Below, in pieces: positions 47,151 through 57,603 of a stretch of 64,000 nucleotides of DNA. A program made the translations under genes and the position numbers. The notes below the pieces were generated by a model, which did not search any database, was not told the origin of the DNA, and was given only the letters and a program-made list of their open reading frames with translations. Each line of letters opens with the position of its first letter. The first letter of the stretch is position 1. Source of the stretch: Schistocerca nitens (lineage: Eukaryota > Arthropoda > Insecta > Orthoptera > Acrididae). The stretch is from the NCBI RefSeq assembly GCF_023898315.1, contig NC_064614.1, positions 1,057,046,432-1,057,110,431 on the forward strand, given 5' to 3'.

Positions 47151-49020
47151 TAACATGCTTGGCTACCAGGTGCAAGCTGCTTTCGTTCGCCTTTCGAGAC
47201 TCACTGAAAGCCAGATTTTTAATTTTTTTGTAGCAGAGCTACAAGCAGGCAGATACAAACTCAATAAGGGAATCGTAAGACAACGCTCGAGCAAAATTCG
47301 TCTTGCTACTTTCAGTAACCCTTAGTGTCAGAGCGAAAACCTTAGGGTACTGCTAATTTCATAATGGTACTTTTGTTTCCTGCCGACATATATTTTGTTG
47401 TCGTGAATGCATAATTGCATCTATGAATTGCCACATTTTCATAATACATGGGAATGATACAGGGAGTGAAGTAAATACAGATCTTTTCGAATTCAAAAGT
47501 CAGTAATATCCTACTAATTCGTGTCAAAATAGGCTCAATCGTCTTACAGACACTTAATGCTTTATTAAGATAGACTGCCGTCGTGATGTTTCTGTGGTAA
47601 GCTGAATTTAATTTGTATTAGTACAGTGAATATTTTAATTGCATTTTCCATTAGTTTACTAAATGCAACAGTAATCATCAAAGAGAAATTAATCAGCAGC
47701 AGAAGTTTTTTTCACAATATCTAAAACAATCTGACAATGCTAAAGTTGTTTACAAATTCTACGCCCGTAGATATCTACTGGTTCTAAAGATGTCATTAAA
47801 CGAGAGTAGTTTTTGACTGTTTTCGTCTAGAAATGAATTGCCTTGACGATTGATCGATAAAGAGTGGGAAAGGTAAAATTTTACCAATATATGACGAGAG
47901 GGACAAGTGCGTGAGAAAGGACTTCCCTATCAATACAAGTGCCTGAGAGACAACTTTCCTATCAATCTCCTGGATAATTTTGTTTCTCAAATCAACATAG
48001 TGCGTTATCATGCAGTAGCATAGGTGATGTAGTTTTGTTGCTAGATTTTCTTACACTGCGATCGAAAGGTGTCTCAGTTGTTGGCAACAATTTCCAGCTG
48101 TGTTGCACACACCCCTTGGGGCAGAATTCGTAGCCCAAAACACACTTTTGGAGCTATCAGATGTAAAATATTATGTTCACACTACTCTTTGCTCGAGTTC
48201 ACATCTTTTGGTGGGGCTCAGCCTTTCATTTCTTCTTAGGAAGTTAACGTTAAAGGCATCATAACACGCCACCAGTAACAGTACTGCATCGGAATGCTCA
48301 ATGAGCGACCTGATGACGTTCAATAATAGTCACTCCGTTGATTTTTGTTGTTTCGAATTAGAACATGCTGTACTCCTATACCAGACTTCTGAACATTACC
48401 TGTTGAATGCAAATGCCGCATGATGCTAAAATGGTAATCTGTCACATATATCAGTAGTCGAGACTTCCTTAACGTGGAAAATCATTCATGCCAGAAAGAT
48501 CTTTGTTGAAACAAGAATATCTTTTTCTGGCGTATTTTTCCCGAAAGCACTCGCTTCAAACACTGTTCAAATCTTTCTATCTGCCTCCTCTGTATTCACC
48601 CCTCTGTTATACCAAAAGTAAACGATGTGTTGCAGATGTTACACCTTTTTCCACTTGCGACTCAATTTTACAATGCTTAGCTGTAGTTCATGATTTTCAA
48701 GTATGCAAATTCCAATGCTTAGTTGCATGATGATAACTAGAAGTTCAAATTCGAAAATGACAGTTGATACATACACTGACAGCGTGGCGCCGCGTTCACA
48801 TGTCAGGCGCAGGATTTCAGGCGGCGGGTGGCGTATGGCTGGTGGACGGTAGCCGCTGCAGCGCGAGGAAACGTTCGAGCGTAAGCTGTTATGATCACAC
48901 CGCAGCCACGAGCTGTCCTACGGAATTGTTTCTGGAATACTTGTTATTGCTGGTGGGTAGAATGTTAAGCGAACTATCTGCGATGTTCAATCAGACTCAT
49001 AACTGTAGACCGAAATGGGG
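47151..49020. other. no gene recognised
   Basis: AT-rich, short frames only. A more GC-rich patch lies at 48,780-48,930 without a recognisable domain. Confidence 0.5.
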
Positions 49021-49024
49021 TAAA

Positions 49025-49105
49025 AAAAATATACAGTTGGACGCGAACCGGCGACTATAAGTTTAGAATGCACGACGGTTACCACCAGACCACGGCCTCA
49101 CTCAA
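49025..49105 (-). repeat. possible tRNA-like SINE head
   Basis: The minus strand reads 'gtggtctggtggtaacc' (A-box-like) and, about 40 bases on, 'ggttcgcgtcc' (B-box-like), with a T-rich tail. The spacing fits a tRNA-derived SINE. No duplication was found. Confidence 0.4.
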
Positions 49106-49341
49106 TCGTAGAATATCTCGGAAGTAGGCAACACTTCCTTCTAAAACTTCCGCATCTTACAGTGTTGCCAGATTGTGCAGATGGCCGGACTTAGAGTTGT
49201 CAGGGGCGGTCAGTTTCATTGGCCACCTTAAGTGAACGACTCAGACTTTGTCTCTGTGGCGGCCGGCTGGCGGTCAGTTTTTATGTCTAAGACTGTACAT
49301 TATGTGCCTTTTACCAGACAATTTCCTCAGACAGAATGGTG

Positions 49342-49347
49342 AATATG
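49342..49347. repeat. target-site duplication, left (AATATG)
   Basis: Matches 63,701-63,706 exactly. Confidence 0.93.
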
Positions 49348-49685
49348 AGTAGATGGGGAATGTATGTTCTGGACCAATTACCAAAATCAGCTATTTAAAC
49401 CCTATTTTATAGCTATTTTTAGACCATTTTACATCGAAATCAGCTATTGTTCATATTTTTACAATGATACAACCACAAAATTAGGGAAATGCATAAAGTG
49501 TCTCTTTTAGATAGTACTATATACATATATACAACATTTATAATGGTGTTGAATAATCTAAATATATACATATATACAATTATAGATGGTGTTGGTTATT
49601 CTAAACATTTACTTATATACAATTGCTAATAATGATGTTTATATAGTAAATACATATATACAATGAATGATGATGAAACAATAAT
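49348..49685 (+). repeat. left terminal inverted repeat
   Basis: The first 187 bases match the complement of the right end with a single difference (base 5, G versus A). After a ~45-bp insertion of internal-repeat type, weaker similarity continues to about 49,685. Confidence 0.92.
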
Positions 49686-49759
49686 CTAAATATATACAAT
49701 ACATACATTAATAAATATAATATATACAACATATATACAAATATACAACTAGTGATTAT

Positions 49760-52562
49760 ATACAATATTTTCAATAAACTATAATGTCCAAGTGGTAATG
49801 TATTTATTCCATCATTCAGAATGTGTCTTTTATCGTCATTTGCACTTAGTGCTATTTTATTTAATTTTACTGTATATATTTCATGTTTATAGCTTCTAAT
49901 TAAATTTATTGATCTATATAATTCGCTATTATTGAATAAGCAGTCTTTATAGTCATCTATTGATATTTTATTCATTACTACTGATTTCTTAACACCTTTA
50001 GATTTTTTATTTTCTTTTTCACCAACACAATATGCATACATTTTAGCTCTCAAACCAACAAATTCAGTCATTATTTTACCATTACATTCATCTTTCATTT
50101 TACCTAATACCTTTTTGTTCATTTGTGGTATATTGTACACATTATTTGTTGCATAATCACTTGTATCAAAATGTTCAATCATATTTTTCATATCTTCATA
50201 AAAGTCATCTGTTTTTATATTGTATATATAACTATCAGTATCTTGATAACATAACTCAATATTTGTACCATATTTAGGTTTCATTACATCATAATGGAAA
50301 CTATACATTAATTCTTTTGATAAATCTAATATACTCATTCCAACATAAATTGGTTTATTAGATTTAATTTCAGTTTTATTCTTATGAATAGCTACCAGAT
50401 TTTCATTAAATATTGTTCTATGTTTGAAATTTGGTTTAGCTATTAATTTATCACATTTTTTACCATCTGATACTAATTTTATATTAACTCTGTTTCTTAT
50501 ATTTTCCATTGTTTTTCCAAACACACTATTATTCATTAGTTTAAAGAAATCTTTTTCAAAATCATTTTTAGCTTTTGTTCTCATTTCTGTATTTAAGTCA
50601 ATGTACTTTTTCAACCAATCACTTTGTCTGAATTTTAGTGCACGATGTATTTTTGTTAATTTCAATCCTAATTTTAGACATTGTTTTAGGTTTCTATAAT
50701 GTACAACATATTTATATTTATTGTTTAATGTTGTTAATAATTTATGTCCATTTTCTGGTGCTAATGGTAAATCTTTATGTTTGTCATGTAATTCAATTGG
50801 ATATTGTAAATCAACTACTAATATATATATCCATATTCAGATTTATCTGGAATGTTCATTACATCAATATTTAAATTATTTTCCCATTCAAATCCACCAT
50901 ATGGTAAATATTGTGACATTGCATATCCATATAAATTATTAGCATCTAAATACATTAAATAATTTGGTTCTTTATTTTTATTGTAATCTTTCATGTATTT
51001 ATTATTTGCTTTAACATATCTTTTACAACATTGTGCCATACCACCTCTAATGCCTGTTTCAACCATTAATATCATATCATAATCATGTAATAATTCAAGT
51101 GGTTGTTTAGTCATTTTTAACATTGCATCCCAAGATAAACCAGGTGCCGTATAATACCATGCTGGATCTAAATCATATGATTTCATACATGTATCTCTAA
51201 AGTTCTCAAATACATCAGCTAATAATAACACATCTGTTTTCAAATATAAATCATGGTATTCACCCATGTTTTTTATATTAAATTTATTCCATACTAATTG
51301 TGCATGTGTTAACTGTTTCATTGGTTCTATTTGTGAATATATATGTCCTATTTGTTCAACTTCATTTTTAATCATCTCAATAAATTTAGTTTTAGCATTT
51401 GGTCCTCTATAAACAACAGGATCTTTATAATGATTATGAATGTATTTCACATAGTAACAAAATCCAGATGGTTCATGTTTTTGATATTTCATTGTGACGA
51501 TTCATTTGGATTTGGTTCACATGTGTCCATTTTCAATAATAAGCTTTCAAAATCAGCATATATGACAAATGGAACAGGCATTGTATGTTTATAATTCTTA
51601 AATGTTATGTATTCACCTTCATTTGGTACTCTAATTTTAACTGATTCATTTTTAGAACAATCTTCTTTATGTACATTTAGTTTACTTTCTGAATTAAAGT
51701 GTTGTAGACACATTTTACATAGATGAATATTTTCAGTATGTTTTGTACATTGAGATCTAATTAATCGAGATAGATTTTTAAACCAACAATAATGTGATTT
51801 ATTACTGTTTTTCATGTATAATAAATCAATGTGTACTTCTTTTTCATCTTTAGATATCTTTAATAGATATATTTCATATTTTTCATCATAAGCATACACA
51901 TTAATCGATATATTAAGTTTACATTCATATTTAGGTATATTATCAATTTTAACTGGATATTCAATTTGACCAATTTTAGTTTCTAATTGTTTGACACATT
52001 CTATATAGTTACTAGTTTGATCAACATGTTTATCAGCTGGATTTAATGCTGATGCTATAGACCACAAGAAACATTTTTCATCATTATTCTTAACATTTAT
52101 ACACGCTTTTTTATCTTTTATTGTTTTTGGGAGTTCAATATATGATGAACCATTAAGTGGTGTATATTTGTTAATTCCTAATTGTAAACCAATTACACTA
52201 TTTAACATCCAGCCTGATCCTCTATCTTGAAAATTTTGCATGTATGTTAATATTTGTTGTTTACCTTTTGTATAAAATTTATTTAGATCTTTTTCATTTG
52301 TGATTGTATAGTTGTGTGTTGAGAATCTAAATTCTTCTATTTCATTAGTCGTATTTAATTTGAATTCACAGTACAATACTAGATTAACTTTTAATCCATT
52401 GTATATTTTAAGATTATCTTTTATTAACTGACATACAATAGGTTTTGCTGATGTCATAATGTGTTGTGGATCTTTAATTTTTAAGTTGTTTTCAATATTG
52501 TATGTTTGTAATCTATTTTGGAATGCTTTTTCAATTAATGATAAATATGAATTTTTCGTACA
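49760..52562 (-). pseudogene. protein-primed DNA polymerase B (Polinton type), two frameshifts
   Basis: Replicative polymerase of the element, expected to copy the linear DNA from a protein primer. Three overlapping pieces follow each other. 52,562-51,489 is the N-terminal region, with NNDEKCFLWSIASAL, a C2H2-like CKMCLQHFNSESKLNVHKEDC and the first exonuclease motif YADFESLLLK. 51,492-50,818 holds exonuclease motif III, YHDLYLKTDVLLLADVFENF, and polymerase motif A, YLDANNLYGYAM. 50,665-49,760 has motif B, FFKLMNNSVFGKTMEN, and the catalytic CYQDTDSYIY. Breaks lie near 51,490 and at an AT repeat near 50,820. Between 50,818 and 50,665 coding continues in another frame. The C-terminus proper ends near GHYSLL; the longer open tail runs into the inverted repeat and is read-through. 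The true start is uncertain because no TAAATG site was found at the first open codon. Confidence 0.9.
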
Positions 52563-52579
52563 TTAGGTTATTCAAATAT

Positions 52580-52908
52580 ATCTGTAGCAAATGGAAATAG
52601 TTATTGAGTATTTTGAATCAACTGTAACAAATCACTTTTACTAATTTAGAATATCCACTAAGATTTAAATGTTTAGCTAATGTTTTAAGTTCATTAACAT
52701 TCATTTTTGATGGATCTTTATCTTCTATATTAGCAATAGATACATTTTTTGGTGTTCTTTTTCTTTTATTAGATTCCTTAGCAATATCAATTGTATGTGG
52801 AAATAATATATCCATTAATTCACTTTTACGCATTTTAGAGTAACCTTTAATCTTTATGCTTTTAGCTATTGCTTTAAGTTCATTAAGCTTCATCGATTGT
52901 AACTCCAT
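52580..52908 (-). pseudogene. SAP-like tandem-domain protein, frameshifted near its end
   Basis: About 100 residues with two copies of a ~35-residue helix-extended-helix pattern: MKLNELKAIAKSIKIKGYSK then MNVNELKTLAKHLNLSGYSK. Each is followed by a [M/V]RKSELMDIL-type segment, separated by a basic linker (NKRKRTPKN). This resembles SAP/Rho-N/LEM-like small DNA-binding folds. The open frame stops at 52,618, but in a shifted frame from about 52,633 the second domain would finish normally, near 52,580. It lies directly upstream of polymerase B in the same orientation and could have been its partner or N-terminal extension. Start chosen at the TAAATG context at 52,908. Confidence 0.6.
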
Positions 52909-53240
52909 TTATTAGGATTAAAAACTATTATTATCGCTGTCTGTATTTGTTGTCTATGTATAGACAATATTTAACAACTAGATACAGTTAGATGTATCTA
53001 ATTATTATTCACAAATAGATACAGATATATCTATTTATTAGGATTAAAAACTATTATTTTTGTTGTCTGTATTTGTTGTCTATTTATGTATATATTTATT
53101 ATTAAGAATATTTGGTAACTGTATTTTTTACAAATAGATACAGATATATCTATTTATTAGGGATAAAAAGTAAACTAATTGTTGTCTGTATGTGTTGTCT
53201 CTTTTGTGTTTTTTTATATTACATAACTGATATTTATTTG
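52909..53240 (-). promoter_or_regulatory. tandemly repeated promoter-like region
   Basis: Three approximate copies of one ~120-bp module (starting at about 52,910, 53,036 and 53,154 on the plus strand). Each contains 'ttattagg.taaaaa' and 'ttgttgtct', with palindromic 'agatacag..atatct' segments between. Only the copy nearest 52,908 ends at an ATG. The others look like duplicated promoters without a gene. Confidence 0.6.
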
Positions 53241-53370
53241 CCTTATTTTGATAACTAGATACAGTTAGATGTATCTATTTACTTATATAATTATTATTCA
53301 GAATATTATACTCTATACAACATATGGTTATATAATTGATAAAAAATATATTATAAGAATTAGTAGATAT

Positions 53371-53633
53371 TTATAGATTTTTTTCTTTTATAAGATCATT
53401 ATGAATTTGTGATTTTTCATGCCATTTAAGGTTATGTTTAACTAAACTTCTACCACATTCACATGTTATATTTTCAAATAACTTATCTTTGTTTGCTTCA
53501 TAATATCTATTAGTATAATAACATGCACACTGATTACATACATTACGATGACCATCTTTTCTAAATTATCAATATGAAATTCATTAATATTTTTTTCATT
53601 TTGACATCGACTACACTTTTTGATAGTATCCAT
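53371..53633 (-). pseudogene. small zinc-ribbon protein, frameshifted
   Basis: Starts at a TAAATG site. The first frame shows KKCSRCQNEKNINEFH. After a frameshift near 53,565 the text continues with VCNQCACYYTNRYYEANK, then a second metal site CECGRSLVKHNLKWH, and ends at 53,371. The CxxC...CxxC layout followed by Tyr/Arg-rich residues matches the repeats in the protein at 62,326-63,159, so the two genes are probably related. Predicted nucleic-acid-binding accessory protein of about 85 residues. Confidence 0.6.
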
Positions 53634-53656
53634 TTATTACACACAAAAACTATAAT

Positions 53657-53953
53657 TTATTGTTGTCTAAATTCTAATACATGCACTTTTTTATCTGATC
53701 TTTCAATCATTCCTTTATAAACAATATTCCAACCAATCATAATTCTACAATCTTCCCAACCAATCATTTTTGCATATCTATCTGGTAATATTATATTAAA
53801 TTCATTATTAAGTTCAATAAATGTTTTAAAACCTAATTTAGTATTTTTGATTTCTACATTTGTAATATGATACACTGTATCCACTTCAATGTCACATAAT
53901 TTCACCAATGGTGTATTTTTATTAACACTATTAAGTTTAGTAATTAGATCCAT
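53657..53953 (-). CDS. conserved-looking small protein, possibly OB-fold-like
   Basis: An intact 98-residue frame beginning MDLITKLNSVNKNTPLVKL at a TATATAAATGG site. It alternates beta-like segments (DTVYHITNVEIKNTKLGFK, FIELNNEFNIILPDR, WNIVYKGMIERSDKKVHVLEF) in a pattern that could be an OB fold or another small beta-barrel. It would suit a single-strand DNA-binding role next to the polymerase module. This is inference from pattern only; I do not recognise the family with certainty. One of the few undamaged genes of the element. Confidence 0.6.
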   Translation of the reverse strand: MDLITKLNSVNKNTPLVKLCDIEVDTVYHITNVEIKNTKLGFKTFIELNNEFNIILPDRYAKMIGWEDCRIMIGWNIVYKGMIERSDKKVHVLEFRQQ

Positions 53954-54006
53954 TTATATAGAAGAAAAATGTTTTAATTGTTGGATTTTATTGTTTAGTA
54001 CAATTA

Positions 54007-54129
54007 TTAGTTCTGGTTTTGATTATCTGGAATATGTAAATATCCATAATCACTTAAATACTTTATTGCTTTACTCTTATCATTGGCATATATAATTTTA
54101 AACAACAATAATAATATTATTGTTTTCAT
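54007..54129 (-). CDS. short secreted peptide with matrixin prodomain-like motif
   Basis: A 40-residue frame at a perfect TCTATATAAATG start. Residues 1-15 (MKTIILLLLFKIIYA) are a clear signal peptide with cleavage likely after Ala15. The mature part begins NDKSKAIKYLSDYGYLHIPD, resembling the start of a matrix metalloproteinase prodomain (A.xYLxxYGYL). No catalytic zinc site follows, so this is either a truncated metalloproteinase gene or an independent short secreted peptide. Its stop is followed by the next gene's promoter. Confidence 0.55.
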   Translation of the reverse strand: MKTIILLLLFKIIYANDKSKAIKYLSDYGYLHIPDNQNQN

Positions 54130-54420
54130 TTATATAGACTTAAAAAATTCAATCTTATTATTCTCATTCTTATCACTAAAATATAAATCAATAATATTGT
54201 CATCTATTGTTGAAGTAAATTCCCAACCATCATAATCATCAGATGAAGTAACTGATTCTTTAAAATTTAGAAATATTTATTCATCATAGTTATAAATAAT
54301 GATTCTATAAGTGGTATACAACATTTTTTCCTGTTTTATATAACCGATTCTAAGATTATTATGTAAATAAAAATCATTGTTGAATTGTTCAAGTTTAGAT
54401 ATGACTTCTATCAGCCTCAT
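54130..54420 (-). pseudogene. unknown ~96-residue protein with one in-frame stop
   Basis: Starts at a TAAATG site and ends with TAA directly before the ATG of the next gene at 54,129. The frame is continuous except for a single TAA after ...IIIYNYDE. The second half is acidic and aromatic (SDDYDGWEFTST, DNIIDLYFSDK). I do not recognise the family. Confidence 0.5.
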
Positions 54421-54575
54421 TTATTATATAAAAAATTATTAAAGTGTAACCAGCAGTTACACTTACATCCACACACAAATTTCATTAATGAACCTGGACT
54501 ATATATGTTGGTTTTTAAGTCAAATATTAATTTGTACCAATAGACAACTCTTCATAATAAATTTTTTATATATAA

Positions 54576-55423
54576 ATGGAGTCAATTGTAGATATCATAA
54601 ACAACAAACTATCTTATAATAATAAACAAGTGTGTATTATTATTGATACAAACATTGAACCATTGTTTAAAGCTAAAGATATAGCTGAAATATTAGAATA
54701 TTCAAATACTAAGAAAGCTATTAAATATCATGTTAAAGCAAAACATAAATTTTCATATAAAAATTTAAAGGGTAACAAAATGCTACCCCTATTAAATATA
54801 CATCCAGATACAATATTTATTACTGAAGCAGGATTATATTCTTTAATTTTAAAATCCAATATGAAAGAAGCTGAAAAATTTCAAGATTGGGTTACTGAGG
54901 AAATGTTACCATCAATTAGAAAACATGGTGAATATAAACTGTACTCAACAATCAAATATTTACAAGAACAAATTGATGATTTACAAATTGATAAAGAAAT
55001 GGCTATGTGTATTCTTAAGAAAAAAAGAGAAATCATTAAAAATTAAAAAAAGATATTAATGAGAAACATGAAATAATTAGAGAAATACAACCACATGTAA
55101 TTAAACCAACTGAAGATATTAATTTGAGACATATGTTTGTTCTTTTAAAATTATTTGATTATGAATGTGAATTTAATTATTATGTGATTAGAACACAAAG
55201 AAGAAATTTAAAAAAACAATTGTATGGAATTTTAGATAGGCATCCAAATAGTGAAGAAATGTTAAGATTTGAGTATAATCCTAACTCTATAAATTTATAC
55301 CAAAGAATGAAAGAAAATTTGAAGATAGTTTTCCATATGAACTATTTTAATATTATGGATAACTATACACAAAATGAATTAATTAATGATATAATTACAC
55401 TTTATCAGAATGAATTATTATAG
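54576..55423 (+). pseudogene. Bro-N / DUF3627-like protein (baculovirus repeated ORF type), frameshifted
   Basis: This is on the opposite strand to its neighbours and has its own TATATAAATGG start. Residues ~15-115 form a Bro-N domain: PLFKAKDIAEILEYSNTKKA, ITEAGLYSLILKSNM and AEKFQDWVTEEMLPSIRKHG are its usual landmarks. A coiled segment (LQEQIDDLQIDKE) follows. A frameshift in a poly-A tract near 55,046 then leads to a C-terminal domain (55,124 on) with YYVIRTQRRNLKKQL and NSINLYQRMKENL, typical of DUF3627. Such proteins are DNA-binding and common in baculoviruses, entomopoxviruses and other large insect viruses. Its end overlaps the end of the integrase gene (convergent) by six bases. Confidence 0.8.
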
Positions 55424-56336
55424 AATTACGTTATTCTTACTAACCCAACTATTATGTGAATTATCAAATCCTAACCATTTTACATATACTTTATCACCTT
55501 TTTTCCTTAATACTTTATCAATAAGATATACATCTGGATATTTTGTTTTCTGTATTTCATGTTCATAAAAATTACCTTTAATATCTTTTAATTTATATGT
55601 AAATGGATCTGAATAAATAACATCTTCAATTACAAATAATTCTGTTGACCAATTAGCAGTATTTCCTTTTTCAAATATTCCTTTTAATTTACTTATTGTA
55701 ACTTGATGCCAATCGAATATTTAGCTTTATATGGATATATTACAGTAGCAGATGGTTTATAATTTTTATCATTAACATCTATTGGTTTCATTTTTATAGT
55801 TCGATGTATCGTATTATTATAGTCATTTACTAGTTTTTGTAATATATCAACCCATTTATAGTTACCTTGAATATCAAATTGTTTCCACATTTTTTCTTTT
55901 AGTGTTCTATTAAATCGTTCTACAACTCATGCTTTAATTTCAGTAAATGTAGAATAGTGATTAACATTATATATTTTCATTAGTTTATTAAAATATTTAT
56001 TATAAAATTCTTTTCCATTATCTGTTTGTAAATGTTTTGGTGATCTAATTTTAAATATATTATCAAATGCATTTGCTACATTTTCACCTGATTTATCCTT
56101 AATTGGAATAGCCCATGCATATATAGAATATACATCAATAACAGTTAACATATATTTATATCCTTTATTTATTTTTGATATACCTTTTAAATTACCTGAA
56201 TCCATTTCAACTAAATCAGCCTGCCATAAATCATCTATTCCAAATGATACTACTTTTCTTCTATTGTAATTTTTTCTCATCGGTTTATGTAATTCATTTA
56301 TTATATTTTCTCTTGTTACAATTAAATTTTTTTTAA
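55418..56336 (-). pseudogene. retroviral-type integrase with chromodomain-like tail, damaged
   Basis: Inserts the element and makes the 6-bp duplication. The catalytic core shows DLWQADLVEM (first Asp), LQTDNGKEFYN (second Asp) and, 34 residues on, VVERFNRTLK (catalytic Glu). A single in-frame TGA at about 55,926 lies between the second Asp and the Glu. A frameshift near 55,720 follows NDYNNTIHRTIKMKP, a usual post-core motif. The C-terminal part in the shifted frame includes KVYVKWLGFDNSHNSWV, a chromodomain-like signature found in many Polinton integrases. The open frame reaches upstream past the ATG at 56,280 into a poly-A tract shared with the zinc-ribbon gene. The gene ends at 55,418. 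Confidence 0.9.
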
Positions 56337-56471
56337 AAACTTACTCTTTTTTGTTTTACATATTGCACATATAGCCTCAATTCTATTACGTCCATTTTTA
56401 GTTATTGATCTATGTAGGTCATGTGTATCTGTAAATGTTTTACACTTTAAACAATATATGTGATCATTCAT
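56322..56471 (-). CDS. DUF5679-like zinc-ribbon protein, possible integrase N-terminus
   Basis: 49 residues starting at a GCTATATAAATG site. YCLKCKTFTD near the N-terminus and ICAICKTKKSKF near the C-terminus give two CxxC knuckles separated by a TKNGRNR loop, the pattern of the small viral zinc ribbon DUF5679. The last codons run through T-TTA-AAA and a poly-A tract, and the -1 frame from there leads straight into the integrase. It may be an independent protein or the N-terminal domain of the integrase. Confidence 0.75.
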   Translation of the reverse strand: MNDHIYCLKCKTFTDTHDLHRSITKNGRNRIEAICAICKTKKSKFLKKI

Positions 56472-56492
56472 TTATATAGCTTAAAATTGTTA

Positions 56493-57230
56493 TTAAACAT
56501 AAGGGAATGTAAATAAATCGCCAAATACATAAACCTTTGCTCTATATGGCTTAAATTGAATTGGTCCATCATAATGTATACATAAACTTTAATTACTTTT
56601 TATCAACTGTGGGAAATCAGTGAAAGGTGTAGTTGATTTAGGAAATATAGACATTTCAAAGCTTTTAGGATTAACAATTACATCTTCAACAGTATATGCA
56701 TTTATTATAACTTTCTTGACCATAAGCCAATATGGAATTACACATTTCTGACATTCATTAGAATCGTTAAAAGTAATGTCAAAAACCAATTTATCATGTA
56801 TCTTATTTTCATGATTATTTATTTTATTTATGTATGGCGATAAATCTGACTTTGAGAAATAATCTGAAAAAGCCTTTTCAATCTCCTTTTTTGTAAAGTA
56901 ATTTGTTAAATCTGGTACTTTTTCATTAAATTCCGTTTTATTGACATAATTATTAAATTGTGTTAAAATAGACATGTATTCAGGTTTTGTAACATATTCT
57001 TTTTCTAAATATTGTTTTGTAACAGCATCATAACCACTAACTGGATCTTTTATATTTACTAAACGTTTTCCTTTAAAACTAATATAACTTTTTGTAACCC
57101 CAAACATCTTATGTAATTCTTTCTGAAATTGCTTAACTATATTATTAATTTTTTCTTCTATTTCATTTATGTTAATTTTTCTATTATTTTGGTCATTTTT
57201 CGGCCGCAGTTTGTTTCCAAAAATGTCCAT
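56493..57230 (-). pseudogene. fibre-like trimeric protein, in-frame stop near C-terminus
   Basis: The frame starts at CTAATAAATGG and reads 213 residues to a TAA at 56,589. It then continues open in phase for about 31 further codons to 56,493 (ending FGDLFTFPYV), so the first stop looks like a nonsense mutation. After a coiled N-terminus (NEIEEKINNIVKQFQKEL), residues 57-77 read RLVNIKDPVSGYDAVTKQYL. This is the shaft motif 'i.nlkdP....DAvtkqYvd' seen in phage and virus tail or fibre proteins. Two KPEY/KTEF segments spaced ~18 apart suggest repeats. Likely a host-attachment spike. It overlaps the end of the protease gene by 38 bases. Confidence 0.6.
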
Positions 57231-57603
57231 TTATTAGATTCAAAATATCACTGAATTTATAACCATTTGATAATAGCTTTAACACAAATATACATAAATG
57301 CCCACATATTACTTCATCATAATTTTGTATTCTCATTGCATTATAGTATAAGTTATTTTGACCTAAATAATTAACTAGTTGATATGGTATATTACCACCA
57401 AATGAATCAAACACAAATTTACCATCATTATTCTTATAATAACATATCCAATGTGTACCAACATGATCAGATGTGTCTAAATTTACTATTCCACATTCAT
57501 TAATTTTAGGTTTTTTATTAGATAACTCATCTATCATAAAAACTATATTTTCTAAATCAAAATTACTTAATGCTTTTGGATACATTTTCATTATTTTTTG
57601 CAT
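57193..57603 (-). CDS. adenain-type cysteine protease
   Basis: 136 residues, intact. Catalytic arrangement of the adenovirus protease family: His51 in GTHWICYY, Asp66 in FVFDSFGG, Gln93 in MRIQNYD and the nucleophile Cys100 in VICGHLCIF. The length is short compared with adenovirus (~200) but usual for Polinton versions. It would mature virion proteins during assembly. The start overlaps the end of the pX-like gene by 13 bases and lacks the TAAATG context, so it may be translated from the upstream message. The last ~11 residues overlap the fibre-like gene and may be a run-on. Confidence 0.88.
   Translation of the reverse strand: MQKIMKMYPKALSNFDLENIVFMIDELSNKKPKINECGIVNLDTSDHVGTHWICYYKNNDGKFVFDSFGGNIPYQLVNYLGQNNLYYNAMRIQNYDEVICGHLCIFVLKLLSNGYKFSDILNLINGHFWKQTAAEK

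Noticed and set aside
49613-49760. Hydrophobic C-terminal extension of polymerase B as a real membrane domain
   Set aside because: It is translated from the AT-rich terminal repeat beyond the normal end of the polymerase, so it is read-through of the frame.
52920-53330. CRISPR-like array from the repeated AGATACAG segments
   Set aside because: Units are AT-rich promoter duplicates of unequal spacing in an insect-genome transposon. No cas genes and no spacer structure.
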